Source: Gloeocapsa sp. UFS-A4-WI-NPMV-4B04
GTDB taxonomy: Bacteria > Cyanobacteriota > Cyanobacteriia > Cyanobacteriales > Chroococcidiopsidaceae
Assembly: GCA_019359535.1 (NCBI GenBank)
Contig: JAHHHE010000011.1
Location: forward strand, 1-50,562
DNA length: 50,562 bases
Direction: 5' to 3'
The position numbers and the translations under genes are program-made. This document shows positions 16,921-26,157 of the stretch, piece by piece. The notes under the pieces were generated by a model. It was not told where the DNA came from and did no database searches. It was given only the letters and a program-made list of their open reading frames with translations. The first letter of the stretch is position 1. Every line of letters begins with the position of its first letter.

Positions 16921-17333
16921 GATATCATTTTTGGCAAGAGAAAAACGATATAGCACACTTGCTGGCATCAAAGAGCTTGTTTGCCATTTATGCCGTCGCC
17001 TCTGTTGAAATTGCGCGGGACTTCTACCAGTTGAAGTTAAAATTCCTTTTATCATTAATATTAATCACTATCAAAAATTTTACCTAACTCAAGTTTCAAA
17101 GTTGGAACCTCACACCGCTTGATGATTTACGACCTAACTTACTTGTTAAATATATCACTATGTATTTTAGATAAGCCAGTTGCAAGGGTTTTCGCCTGAG
17201 TCTAATGTCCAATACCTAAAAACCCCAAGTTAGTCAAAGTGAAGCAAAAGCCCTTTGTTGAAGGAACTGTGTCGCCGCGCTGTGTTTCCTTTGCTATTTA
17301 AAAGATAGCGGTTTCCATACTTCGTTCTTTTAT
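16921..17333. other. Intergenic region, no gene seen
   Basis: No open frame with family resemblance, RNA gene or repeat that I can support. It presumably holds the promoter of the sbcC-like gene. Confidence 0.4.
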
Positions 17334-20300
17334 ATGATTCCAGTACAACTGACTCTTAAAAACTTCCTTAGCTACTGCGATGCAACCCTAGATTTTAATG
17401 GGCTGCATACTGCTTGCATTTGTGGTTCCAATGGATCTGGTAAATCTTCGCTCCTCGAAGCGATTACTTGGGCGGTTTGGGGCGAAAGTCGCGCTGCTGC
17501 GGAAGATGACATTATCCACTCTGGGGCAAAAGACGCTAGGGTTGATTTTATTTTTACTAACAATCAGCATAATTATCGAGTTATTCGTACTCGTCACAGA
17601 GGACAAAGTAGCGCTCTAGAATTTCAAGTTGCTACACCTACTGGCTTTCGAGCATTGACAGAGCGCGGGGTAAGAGCAACACAGCAGCTTATTTTAGAAC
17701 ACATCAAGTTGGATTATGATACTTTCATTAATTCTGCTTACCTGCGTCAAGGTCGGGCGGATGAGTTCATGCTCAAGCGCCCTAGTGAGCGGAAAGAAAT
17801 TTTGGCGGAGTTGCTGAAGCTGAACCAGTATGATGATTTGGAAGAACGATCAAAGGACTTATCGCGCTCGTTTAAAGGACAAGCAGAGCAACTGGAGCGG
17901 AATTTACAATCAATGAAAATTCAGTTGCAGCAACGTGAGGCGATCGCTCAACAACGCTCCAACTTAGAAAATCAAGTAAATCAACTGCAACAAGAACAAG
18001 CATTTGAAAATATCGAACTCCAAAGTTTGCAAGTTATCCAAAATCAACGCCAAACTTGGGAGCAACAGCTAGGCTTTCTGCGACAGCAACACCAAAATCT
18101 GAATGGGGATAGCGATCGCCTTGCACAAGAGCAAGCAGCGATTAGCGCTCAACTATCAGCTATTCAAGATATTTTGGCGGCTGAAACTGAAATTCAGGCG
18201 GGATACGCTCAATTACAAAACCTGCACGGTTTAGAAGAAACTTTTGCTGATAAATTTCAGCAGCACTCAACGGCGATCGCTAGGCGGCAGCAATTACAAC
18301 AACAATTGCAGGGGGAGATTAATCAACTTCAGAGCCAATTACAACACGCCCAAGGACAACTCGAAGCATTGCAGCAGCAAGAGCAGGAAATTCAGCAAAA
18401 TCTGAATAAACTGCCTGAAGTAGAAGCAGCGCTGGCTCAACTTGCTCAAACTCGTTCTCGTCTGGCGCAACTCGATCAGTTGCAACTCCAGGTTGCACCC
18501 ATGCTACAGCACCGCGCCTCGCTGCAAAGCCAAATTGATCGTGTCCAAATGCGGTTAATGGCACGATTAGAAGAACTCCAAGCTTCAGAAAGTCAGTTAA
18601 CAACTCAACAGCAACGTCAACCCCAACTGCAACAAGCAGTGATGGATGTGGGAATCCAAATTGAGCAATTAGAGAAAAAGCGAGTTTACCTGGAACGGGT
18701 GCGGGAAAAGGGACAAGAACGGCGCGATTTTATGGAACGCCTGAAAGTGAATCAACGCGATTATGAGAAGCAACTAGCAGAACTAGAGCAAAAAATTCAG
18801 ATGCTCTCGATACCTGACGCGAGTTGTCCATTGTGCGATCGCGCTTTAGATCAACATCACTGGCATCGGGTAATTGAAAAAACTCAAGCCGAGCAAAAGG
18901 AAATTCAAGAGCAATTCTGGGTAGTCCGCGAACAATTGGCAGTGTCCGATCGCGAAATTCAGGTATTACGCCAAGAATATCGTGAGTTATCGCAGGAATT
19001 AGCACCATACGAGGCTTTACGGGAACAACGCGGGCAATTAGCAGCACAACTATCAGCTACAACTGATGTTCAGCAACGTCTACAACAAATTGCTAGGGAA
19101 AAGCAGCACTTAGAGCGATCGTTTGCTATTGGTGACTACGCCCCTGACAAGCAAGCAGAACTCCAAATGCTAGACTTGCAGTTGCAACAACTGAGCTACA
19201 ACGAGCAAGATCACGCTCTAGCACGTAGCGAAATTGAACGCTGGCGATGGGCAGAAATTCGCCAAGGGCAAATTAAAGATGCCCAAAAGCGGCAAGCTCA
19301 AATTGCTGCAAGACAACCAGAAATTAAAGCGCAAATTGCAGATTTACAAATTAAAATTGAGCAGCAACAAACAAGTTCTGAATCTGCTCAAGAAATTGCT
19401 TTCCTTGAGCGCCGGATTACTGAAATTGGTTATGAGACAGAAAAACACAATGCTATTCGTACTTCTTTACGTCAGGCTCAGTCTTGGCAATTGCGCTATC
19501 AACAGCTAACTTCGGCACAGCAGCAGTATCCGCAATTACAACAGCGATCGCAAGACATTGCCCAAGCACTCCAGGCAAGAAAAGCTGAAAAGCAAGTAAT
19601 CGCTGCTCAACTTGAAACTCTCTCTCACCAACTTCAACAAACATCAGATCCCAAAACCCAAATTCAAGCTTTAGAGCAACACTTACAGCAGCGACGGCGA
19701 CAACTAGACGATCAACTGAGTCAATTAGGGCGTTTACAACAGCAGTTCAATCAGCTAGAAACGCTACAGATGCAGTATAAGCAACAACAACAACAACTTC
19801 TTGAGGTAAAGCAGCAATATCGCGTTTATCAAGAATTAGGACAAGCATTTGGTAAAAATGGCATCCAAGCGCTGATGATTGAAAATATATTGCCGCAACT
19901 CGAAGCAGAAACAAATCAGTTATTGGCGCGGCTCAGTGCTAACCAACTGCACGTGCAATTTGTAACTCAAAAAGCAGGGCGTAGCGGTAAGGCAAGCAAA
20001 AAAGCTCCGAAAATGATTGATACTTTAGATATTTTGATTGCTGATGCTCGTGGTACTAGACCTTATGAAACTTATTCTGGTGGTGAGGCATTTAGAATTA
20101 ATTTTGCAATTCGATTAGCGTTGGCAAGATTATTAGCTCAAAGGGCTGGTGCGGCGCTGCAATTATTGATTATTGATGAGGGGTTTGGCACACAAGATCA
20201 AGAAGGATGCGATCGCCTAATTGCGGCGATAAATGCGATCGCTGCTGATTTTGCCTGTATTCTGACTGTCACTCATATGCCTTATTTCAAAGAAGCTTTC

Positions 20301-20360
20301 CAAGCCCGAATTGAAGTTAGCAAGACGCAGAGTGGCTCTCACTTAAGCTTGTCAAGTTAA
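17334..20360 (+). CDS. sbcC: SbcC-like ATPase (SMC/Rad50 family)
   Basis: The 1008-aa protein has the Rad50/SbcC layout: Walker A GSNGSGKSS (about residues 31-39), a Q-loop LRQGRADEF, long Gln-rich coiled coils, a zinc-hook CPLC near residue 498, a second coiled coil, the ABC signature YSGGEAFR (about residue 910) and Walker B LLIIDEGFG with DQEG. SbcC with SbcD trims hairpins and DNA ends. No sbcD lies next to it in the window, which is common in cyanobacteria. A hairpin-cutting nuclease partner is noteworthy in a region so rich in palindromic repeats, though any direct link is inference. Confidence 0.92.
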   Translation: MIPVQLTLKNFLSYCDATLDFNGLHTACICGSNGSGKSSLLEAITWAVWGESRAAAEDDIIHSGAKDARVDFIFTNNQHNYRVIRTRHRGQSSALEFQVATPTGFRALTERGVRATQQLILEHIKLDYDTFINSAYLRQGRADEFMLKRPSERKEILAELLKLNQYDDLEERSKDLSRSFKGQAEQLERNLQSMKIQLQQREAIAQQRSNLENQVNQLQQEQAFENIELQSLQVIQNQRQTWEQQLGFLRQQHQNLNGDSDRLAQEQAAISAQLSAIQDILAAETEIQAGYAQLQNLHGLEETFADKFQQHSTAIARRQQLQQQLQGEINQLQSQLQHAQGQLEALQQQEQEIQQNLNKLPEVEAALAQLAQTRSRLAQLDQLQLQVAPMLQHRASLQSQIDRVQMRLMARLEELQASESQLTTQQQRQPQLQQAVMDVGIQIEQLEKKRVYLERVREKGQERRDFMERLKVNQRDYEKQLAELEQKIQMLSIPDASCPLCDRALDQHHWHRVIEKTQAEQKEIQEQFWVVREQLAVSDREIQVLRQEYRELSQELAPYEALREQRGQLAAQLSATTDVQQRLQQIAREKQHLERSFAIGDYAPDKQAELQMLDLQLQQLSYNEQDHALARSEIERWRWAEIRQGQIKDAQKRQAQIAARQPEIKAQIADLQIKIEQQQTSSESAQEIAFLERRITEIGYETEKHNAIRTSLRQAQSWQLRYQQLTSAQQQYPQLQQRSQDIAQALQARKAEKQVIAAQLETLSHQLQQTSDPKTQIQALEQHLQQRRRQLDDQLSQLGRLQQQFNQLETLQMQYKQQQQQLLEVKQQYRVYQELGQAFGKNGIQALMIENILPQLEAETNQLLARLSANQLHVQFVTQKAGRSGKASKKAPKMIDTLDILIADARGTRPYETYSGGEAFRINFAIRLALARLLAQRAGAALQLLIIDEGFGTQDQEGCDRLIAAINAIAADFACILTVTHMPYFKEAFQARIEVSKTQSGSHLSLSS

Positions 20361-20457
20361 AATTCCTATCCGTATTGAATAGTTATCTATCTATCGCGCT
20401 AGCCCTACTAAATGAAGAGTGTATAGTATCAAGACAGATGATATCTAAGTAGAGGTA

Positions 20458-23304
20458 ATGATATATACAGGAATACCCATGACGGCTACGTATGATGTCC
20501 GCCTTGTCATTGTTTCAATTGTAATTGCCGTCTTTGGCTCATACATTGCTCTAGATTTAGCAGGACAAGTCTCATCTGCTAAAAACTGGGTACGTCAGCT
20601 ATCGCTAACTGGCGGCACAATTGCCTTAGGAATCAGCATCTGGGCAATGCACTTCATCGCCATGCTGGGCTATCAGCTGCCAATACCTATAGTCTACGAT
20701 TTCACAATTGTCTTTGTTTCAATGGCAATAGCGATCGCTGGTGCTGGTGCGGCGCTATTTGCGATTACTCATCAGCAACCTTTAGGTGGACTGCCTTTAA
20801 TAGCAGGAGCAATGTCTCTGGGGTTAGGGATTGTGGGCTTGCACCTCACAGCAATGGCATCAATGCAAGTAGCGGCGATCCCAATTTACGAACCAAAGCT
20901 AATGATTTTTTCTGTAGCTACGGCGATTACTTTTTCTGGTGGCGCATTGTGGTTGGCGTTTCATCCTAGTAGCGAGAATCTAATTACAGTATGTGGGCGC
21001 AAAATTGGCAGCGTCCTCTTAATGGCGACTGCAATTGTGGGAATGCATTACCCAGCAATGTCAGCAGTTAGCTTTCAGCTTACTGAAAGGGCATTAGCGC
21101 CGTCGCCTCCCGCTAGTAATTACGCTCAACTAGGCGTGACAATTAGCATCGCTACTTTGCTTATTTTGATTGTTACCTTATTTGCTTCCTTTTTTGGTCA
21201 GCGAACCAGCGCTCAATTAGCAAGAGCAGAAGCACTGCGCCAAAGTGAAGAACGCTTCCGCTCTCTAGTCCAAAATGCTTCTGATGTGATTGCAATTATT
21301 ACAGCAGATTGCACTCTTAGCTACCTCAGCCCTTCCTTTAAGCGAATTTTGGGGTATGAACCCGAAGATTGGCTGGGCAGAAAAGCCCTAGAGCTAGTAC
21401 ATCCTGAAGATATTGCTCAAGTAGAAAGTGTCTGCCTCGAAGCCCAAGATACTGTTGCAGTTAATATTAAAACTGAGTTTCGCTTCCAACATACAGATGG
21501 TCAGATGCGAGATTTTGAAGTAATTATGAATAATTTATTAGCCGAGCCAAGTGTAGCTGGAATTGTGGTAACAGGTCGAGATATTACCGATCGCAAGCTC
21601 TCACAAGCAGCACTATTAGAAAGTGAGAAGCGATATCAGAACTTATATGATTTTGCTCCTGATGCGTATTGTGCGATCGCAGGCGACGGCACAATTACAT
21701 CTGCTAATCAAATTAGTGCTGACTTTTTAGGCTACACCAAAGAAGAGTTAATCGGTCAACCTGTTTTAATGACAGTTTATGAAGGCGATCGCCAATTATT
21801 TCAAGAGTGGTTCACTAAAATTTTTACGGAAAAGTTGGTAACAGGGGAAATGGAACTGCGGAAAGTCCGCAAAGATGGTTCAATTATTTGGGTACGTGAG
21901 CGTAGTCAACTGCTCTTTGACGAACATGGCACACCAACTGAATTGCACGTTATTTGTAGAGACATTACTGAGCGCAAACAGGCAGAGGCACAATTACTGC
22001 ATAGTGCGTTTCACGATGCACTAACAAGTTTACCCAACCGCGCTTTGTTCACAGATCGCCTAGAACGTGCTATAAACCACGCAAAACGACAAGAAAATTA
22101 TCTGTTTGCTGTTCTATTTCTAGATTTAGATCGCTTTAAGGTAATCAATGACAGCCTGGGACACACATTTGGAGATCAGTTGCTTTGCACTGTTGCCAAC
22201 AGAATAGCCGCCTGCCTGCGCCCTACAGATACGGCTGCACGTCTTGGTGGCGACGAGTTTACAATTCTCCTGGAAGGAATTAAGGATATCAGCGATGCAA
22301 TTAGAGTTGCCGACAGGATACAAGCAGAACTGAAATTACCCTTAATTTTAGGAGAACAAGAAATATTCACTATGGCGAGTATTGGCATTGCCATGAGTGA
22401 CAAAAGTTATGAAAAACCAGAACAACTTTTGCGTGACGCTGATATTGCTATGTATCGTGCTAAAACTCTTGGCAAAGCCCGTTACGAGATTTTCAACACA
22501 GATATGCATACACGGGCAGTTGCCCGCTTGCAGGTAGAAAACGATCTCCGCCGCGCTATTGAACGTCACGAGTTTCAAGTCTACTACCAACCGATTGTGT
22601 CATTGAAAAGCGGCACAATTATCGGTTTTGAGGCTCTAGTACGCTGGCAACATCCAACTCGTGGCTTGCTTTCTCCAGAGGAGTTTCTCGTCGTAGTCGA
22701 AGAAACTGGGCTAGGTGTACCTGTTGATCAATGGGTACTGCGGACAGCTTGTTGCCAGATGCGCGAATGGCAGCTAGCGTTTCCCGCGCAACCGCCAATG
22801 GATATCTGCGTCAATTTTTGTAGTCGACACTTTGCTCAACCGAATTTAGTTGCAGAAATTAATACTGTGCTTCAGGAAATTGGTTTAAATGCCCAAAGTT
22901 TGAAGCTAGAGATCACTGAAAACGCAATCATGGAAAATTATCAATCTGTAACTGATGTGCTTTTGCAACTGAAAGCTTTAGGCATCAAATTAGCGATCGA
23001 TGATTTTGGCACTGGTTATTCATCTTTAGGTCGGTTGCATAGTTTTCCAATTGATGTACTGAAGATTGACCGCTCTTTTATTGCTAACGCGGCAACTGGA
23101 ATCACTAATTTAGATATTGTGGCAACAATCGTTCTGCTTGGTCACAGTTTGGGTATGGAGGTGACAGCAGAAGGGATAGAAACAGCAGGACAACTAGCAC
23201 TACTTAGAGAATTAAACTGTGAATACGGTCAAGGATATTTTTTCGCTGAAGCATTAAATACCAAAGCAGCAGAGGCACTGATCGTCGCCAATCCCCAGTG
23301 GTGA
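20458..23304 (+). CDS. MHYT-PAS-PAS-GGDEF-EAL c-di-GMP signalling protein
   Basis: The 948-aa protein has an N-terminal MHYT sensor with about seven membrane helices and motifs MHFIAMLGY, LHLTAMASM and MHYPAMSAV, then two PAS domains (about 265-385 and 390-515). The GGDEF domain follows, with intact RLGGDEF near residue 597 and an RPTD I-site five residues before it. The EAL domain has FEALVRW (about residue 723), VNFCSR, LEITEN, DDFGTGYSSL, LKIDRSF, EGIE and GQGYFF. All key residues for both cyclase and phosphodiesterase activity are present, so it could make or break c-di-GMP in response to diatomic gas or redox cues; MHYT is proposed to bind metal. An ATG at 20479 with AGGAA upstream is an alternative start. 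Confidence 0.93.
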   Translation: MIYTGIPMTATYDVRLVIVSIVIAVFGSYIALDLAGQVSSAKNWVRQLSLTGGTIALGISIWAMHFIAMLGYQLPIPIVYDFTIVFVSMAIAIAGAGAALFAITHQQPLGGLPLIAGAMSLGLGIVGLHLTAMASMQVAAIPIYEPKLMIFSVATAITFSGGALWLAFHPSSENLITVCGRKIGSVLLMATAIVGMHYPAMSAVSFQLTERALAPSPPASNYAQLGVTISIATLLILIVTLFASFFGQRTSAQLARAEALRQSEERFRSLVQNASDVIAIITADCTLSYLSPSFKRILGYEPEDWLGRKALELVHPEDIAQVESVCLEAQDTVAVNIKTEFRFQHTDGQMRDFEVIMNNLLAEPSVAGIVVTGRDITDRKLSQAALLESEKRYQNLYDFAPDAYCAIAGDGTITSANQISADFLGYTKEELIGQPVLMTVYEGDRQLFQEWFTKIFTEKLVTGEMELRKVRKDGSIIWVRERSQLLFDEHGTPTELHVICRDITERKQAEAQLLHSAFHDALTSLPNRALFTDRLERAINHAKRQENYLFAVLFLDLDRFKVINDSLGHTFGDQLLCTVANRIAACLRPTDTAARLGGDEFTILLEGIKDISDAIRVADRIQAELKLPLILGEQEIFTMASIGIAMSDKSYEKPEQLLRDADIAMYRAKTLGKARYEIFNTDMHTRAVARLQVENDLRRAIERHEFQVYYQPIVSLKSGTIIGFEALVRWQHPTRGLLSPEEFLVVVEETGLGVPVDQWVLRTACCQMREWQLAFPAQPPMDICVNFCSRHFAQPNLVAEINTVLQEIGLNAQSLKLEITENAIMENYQSVTDVLLQLKALGIKLAIDDFGTGYSSLGRLHSFPIDVLKIDRSFIANAATGITNLDIVATIVLLGHSLGMEVTAEGIETAGQLALLRELNCEYGQGYFFAEALNTKAAEALIVANPQW

Positions 23305-23323
23305 ATAAGAAGCGGGGGAGTAG

Positions 23324-23351
23324 AGGAGCATTCTTAGCAGAGGAGCAGGGG
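23324..23351. repeat. Dispersed AGCATTCTTAGCAGAGGAG repeat
   Basis: The reverse complement, CTCCTCTGCTAAGAATGCT, occurs twice in tandem at 29697-29742, upstream of rnz's stop. It is a small intergenic repeat of unknown role. Confidence 0.7.
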
Positions 23352-23432
23352 AAAACTAGATTAATTCTCTCCGTTTGACCTTTTTTATCCTCTACTTCTC
23401 TTCGGTGAGTTCTATAAATCCTTGTTAGTTAC

Positions 23433-23833
23433 AGTGAAATTAAATGGGAATTTGAGGAGTTGCTGCGAAATGCTGCACTGCGGATAGGTATTACAGGGAC
23501 GTTATCAACTGGACAAAATCTGGAAGAAAATGCTAGTCGTCAAATTTGTCTGGCGACTGATTTAGAAACCCCTAACGCTGAAAATTCCCAAATTATCGTC
23601 AGAGTTCTGACTTTCGGTGGTCAATTCAGTAGGAAAATCTTAAATTATTTGAGCGAGAAGCGTAGGTATTTATACAGTTAAATTATGCTCAAATTCCTAG
23701 ATATCGGGATTATTTTTAGATCGGCGATCGCTTACTATATTTTGGCTTAGTTCAAGAATGTATTTCTGGTTCATCGCTTAAAAAATTGCTGAATCAAGGG
23801 AAAAAATTTACATCACAGCAACTACACAAATAA
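23433..23833 (+). pseudogene. Decayed Ser/Thr protein kinase gene fragment
   Basis: The first frame reads SEIKWEFEELLRNAALRIG ... SQIIVRVLTFGGQF, which resembles the kinase N-lobe strand with the K(V)L-x-FGGQ pattern. After a frameshift near 23635 the next frame reads NLKLFEREA-stop-VFIQLNYAQIPRYRDYF-stop-IGDRLLYFGLVQECISG and SSLKKLLNQGKKFT, which is the alphaC helix and hinge region of cyanobacterial Ser/Thr kinases (H-P-x-I-P-x-Y-x-D-Y-F, GLVQE-x-I-x-G). Stops are at 23663 and 23717. The C-lobe is absent. It is a dead fragment, not a working kinase. Confidence 0.75.
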
Positions 23834-23845
23834 GTGACACTGAAC

Positions 23846-26074
23846 TTATCTGGTTAGCTCAAGAGATCCGAGACTGGTTGCAGGTTCAAAAGTTAGCGGA
23901 ACTGAGGCATTAACCAAAGGCAACAATGGGCCTAGTTGCTCTTGTCCATTTACGGCTAAATCACTATGACACAAGTAAACTCGTTCTCCTACGCGCCCTA
24001 ACAAATCGCGTAAAATTCGCCGTAGCCTCTCTTGATCGGCATTAATGGTATCTTCAGTTGTCCAAGGCTGTCCGAACCTATCCTGTAAAAATAACGTAGC
24101 ACCAAATAACGTAGCAGCACCGCCACTTAGCCAAAGCGGTGAACCAGCATCAAGCCAAAATTGCCAGCGATGAAAGCGGCGACTAGAGCGATATTGAAAA
24201 ATTGTCGCTAGGGTAACAGCGCGGCTTGCTGGGCCAATGAGACGAACTGGGTAAGGATTAGCAGTAATTGTACCACGACGCAGCAGTTGAATAAATTGAG
24301 CAATGGTAGTGTGAGGTGGCGCATTAAGTTGGTCAATCTGCCGCAAGCGGGTATCAACTTCCCAGTAATGTTGGGCAGTTTCCAGTAATTCCCGCAATGC
24401 AGCTAATTGGTCATAAGGAAGGTTGCTACCATTCCACAAAAACTTTTGAATTGCTCTATCCAAAAGCGAAATCGGGCTAGGTAAAAGACGCTCTTGCTGT
24501 TGCGATCGCTGCATCTCTAACCACTGTAATATCTGAGTATAAGCTGTAGTCGCTGCATAACCCAACCTATCCCAGCGATCGTAAGCTGTAGGAGGCAGCA
24601 AATTAGGCTGCTCAGGATGTGGCTCAAAACAAAAATCAGCCAGTAAGCCAGCACGTACAGGGTCAATGTAGGGATTAGGAACTGAGGCATCTTCTTCTAA
24701 CCCCTGATCCCTGACCCCTGATCCCCGACCCCTACTAAGTACCACCAGCATTTCGGCTACTGCATCTCGATCAACCATTCGTCCTAAACCTGGATATACC
24801 AAGGCGAGAATCGTTAGCAGCGCTCGAATTATTGGGAAACTGGTAAGCGGTCGTTGGTCGTTGAGGGATTGAACTGGAATTCCCTGTTTAGTTAAAATCT
24901 CCACCAAGGTGTAACGCGCGATCGCATCTATTCCTGGTGCAATTACAGCTACTTCTTGCGGCTGTACTTCTCCAGACTGTACTGCTTTAATAATAACCTC
25001 GGCTGTTTGCCGCAATAATTCCCTCCGGTTTGTCGTTTGTAATGACTGCACTGAGGGGGGTAGGCTCAAAATCATCGGCTCAGTGAGTGATTCCACTATC
25101 GAGGAGCCAAGTGTATCTGCTAGGCTTCTTTGCGGCGGCTGAGTTAATGTTTTTTGCTGACAACGCGCCGCCAGTCCTTCTAGGTATTTAGGATCGGCTC
25201 CTAGTCCCAATCGCACCCCACTATCAGGATTATAAGTAAATGCGCCTACTGCTGCTTGATCTAACAGAAACTCGAACAACTGACGCGCTAGGCTGGGGTA
25301 ATCATCCACATCATCCGCTAGCAGCAATTGATATCGTGCGAGTAAATGCCGTTGGTAATCTGGATCGGGTAATAAGTGTTGTCCGTAGAGTTCGGTAATA
25401 ATTCCGTATGTCAGTAACCCGCGCTCTAAGCACCAGCTACGCCACTGTAGCAGTAATGCAGGCGATCGCTCTATAATTTCTGTTGCTCCATTCGTCGCAC
25501 CATCCTCTGCTTGAAACAAGCCTTGTGCCAGAACACTCTTAATTTCCTCCGTCGGCGTACCACTGTAAGCTGCTAATTGCAGTAAGTCTAGAATGCGACG
25601 AATTAACCGAGATTCACTTACTCCTACAGAACGTAAAATTTCTGCATTCAACTGCGTTTGCCACAGTTCAGTTGCTAATTCTTGTTCTGTTTCAGGACGT
25701 AACCGGATCGGAAATTGCGCTCTCAGATTCAAGCGTTGAATCAGCAAGGGCCAAAATAAAATTACTTCATCTTGAAAAAAACCTAGTGGTGTCTTGGCGC
25801 GAACCGGATATTTCCCCTCAGTTGCTGCAACAATGCGGTCTGCTAGCTCACGCCGATTATCGTCGTTAGCAGCAAAAACTAAAACTCCTGGTTCATATTG
25901 AACATTCAGGCGTTTTTGCAGTTGCTCTCCATTATTCCGCATCTGTCTACGGTTATAATTTTTTGTGCGTTTAGTTGGATCATTTTGCAGCCAGGTACAG
26001 AATTGCTGAACTAGGCGATCAGTTTTGCCACTGTGACTGCAACCAACTATCCAAACAGAATTAGAAAGCACCAA
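23846..26074 (-). CDS. UvrD/AddB-like P-loop protein (cyanobacterial recombinase-family homologue)
   Basis: The 742-aa protein starts with an unusual Walker A GCSHSGKT (about residues 11-18) and later has ADDVDDYP in Walker B position, EVAVIAPGIDAIARY and LNDQRPLTSFPIIRALLTILALV-like segments that resemble the C-terminal helicase lobe of UvrD/AddB proteins. No nuclease motif is obvious. Members of this cyanobacterial group are usually annotated as recombinase family protein; a role in DNA repair is inferred. The start codon is ambiguous: the frame begins with TTG followed directly by GTG, and I see no ATG. Part of the protein (around residue 450) is encoded by an in-frame dispersed repeat. 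Confidence 0.6.
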   Translation of the reverse strand: MVLSNSVWIVGCSHSGKTDRLVQQFCTWLQNDPTKRTKNYNRRQMRNNGEQLQKRLNVQYEPGVLVFAANDDNRRELADRIVAATEGKYPVRAKTPLGFFQDEVILFWPLLIQRLNLRAQFPIRLRPETEQELATELWQTQLNAEILRSVGVSESRLIRRILDLLQLAAYSGTPTEEIKSVLAQGLFQAEDGATNGATEIIERSPALLLQWRSWCLERGLLTYGIITELYGQHLLPDPDYQRHLLARYQLLLADDVDDYPSLARQLFEFLLDQAAVGAFTYNPDSGVRLGLGADPKYLEGLAARCQQKTLTQPPQRSLADTLGSSIVESLTEPMILSLPPSVQSLQTTNRRELLRQTAEVIIKAVQSGEVQPQEVAVIAPGIDAIARYTLVEILTKQGIPVQSLNDQRPLTSFPIIRALLTILALVYPGLGRMVDRDAVAEMLVVLSRGRGSGVRDQGLEEDASVPNPYIDPVRAGLLADFCFEPHPEQPNLLPPTAYDRWDRLGYAATTAYTQILQWLEMQRSQQQERLLPSPISLLDRAIQKFLWNGSNLPYDQLAALRELLETAQHYWEVDTRLRQIDQLNAPPHTTIAQFIQLLRRGTITANPYPVRLIGPASRAVTLATIFQYRSSRRFHRWQFWLDAGSPLWLSGGAATLFGATLFLQDRFGQPWTTEDTINADQERLRRILRDLLGRVGERVYLCHSDLAVNGQEQLGPLLPLVNASVPLTFEPATSLGSLELTR
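24697..24735. repeat. In-frame dispersed repeat inside the UvrD/AddB-like gene
   Basis: The stretch TAACCCCTGATCCCTGACCC with CTGATCCCCGACCCC after it is the same kind of sequence as the intergenic ATCAGGGGTTAGGGGTTAG at 29648-29666. On the coding strand it encodes RGRGSGVRDQGLEED, a low-complexity insert without hydrophobic residues, likely a surface loop. Confidence 0.6.
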
Positions 26075-26157
26075 CTGTAACCTCGTGGATTTGCTAAGAT
26101 ACCTCGTACATTAACTTGAGTTTAAAATTCCCAAACAAGGCTGGATAATTGTTTGCG

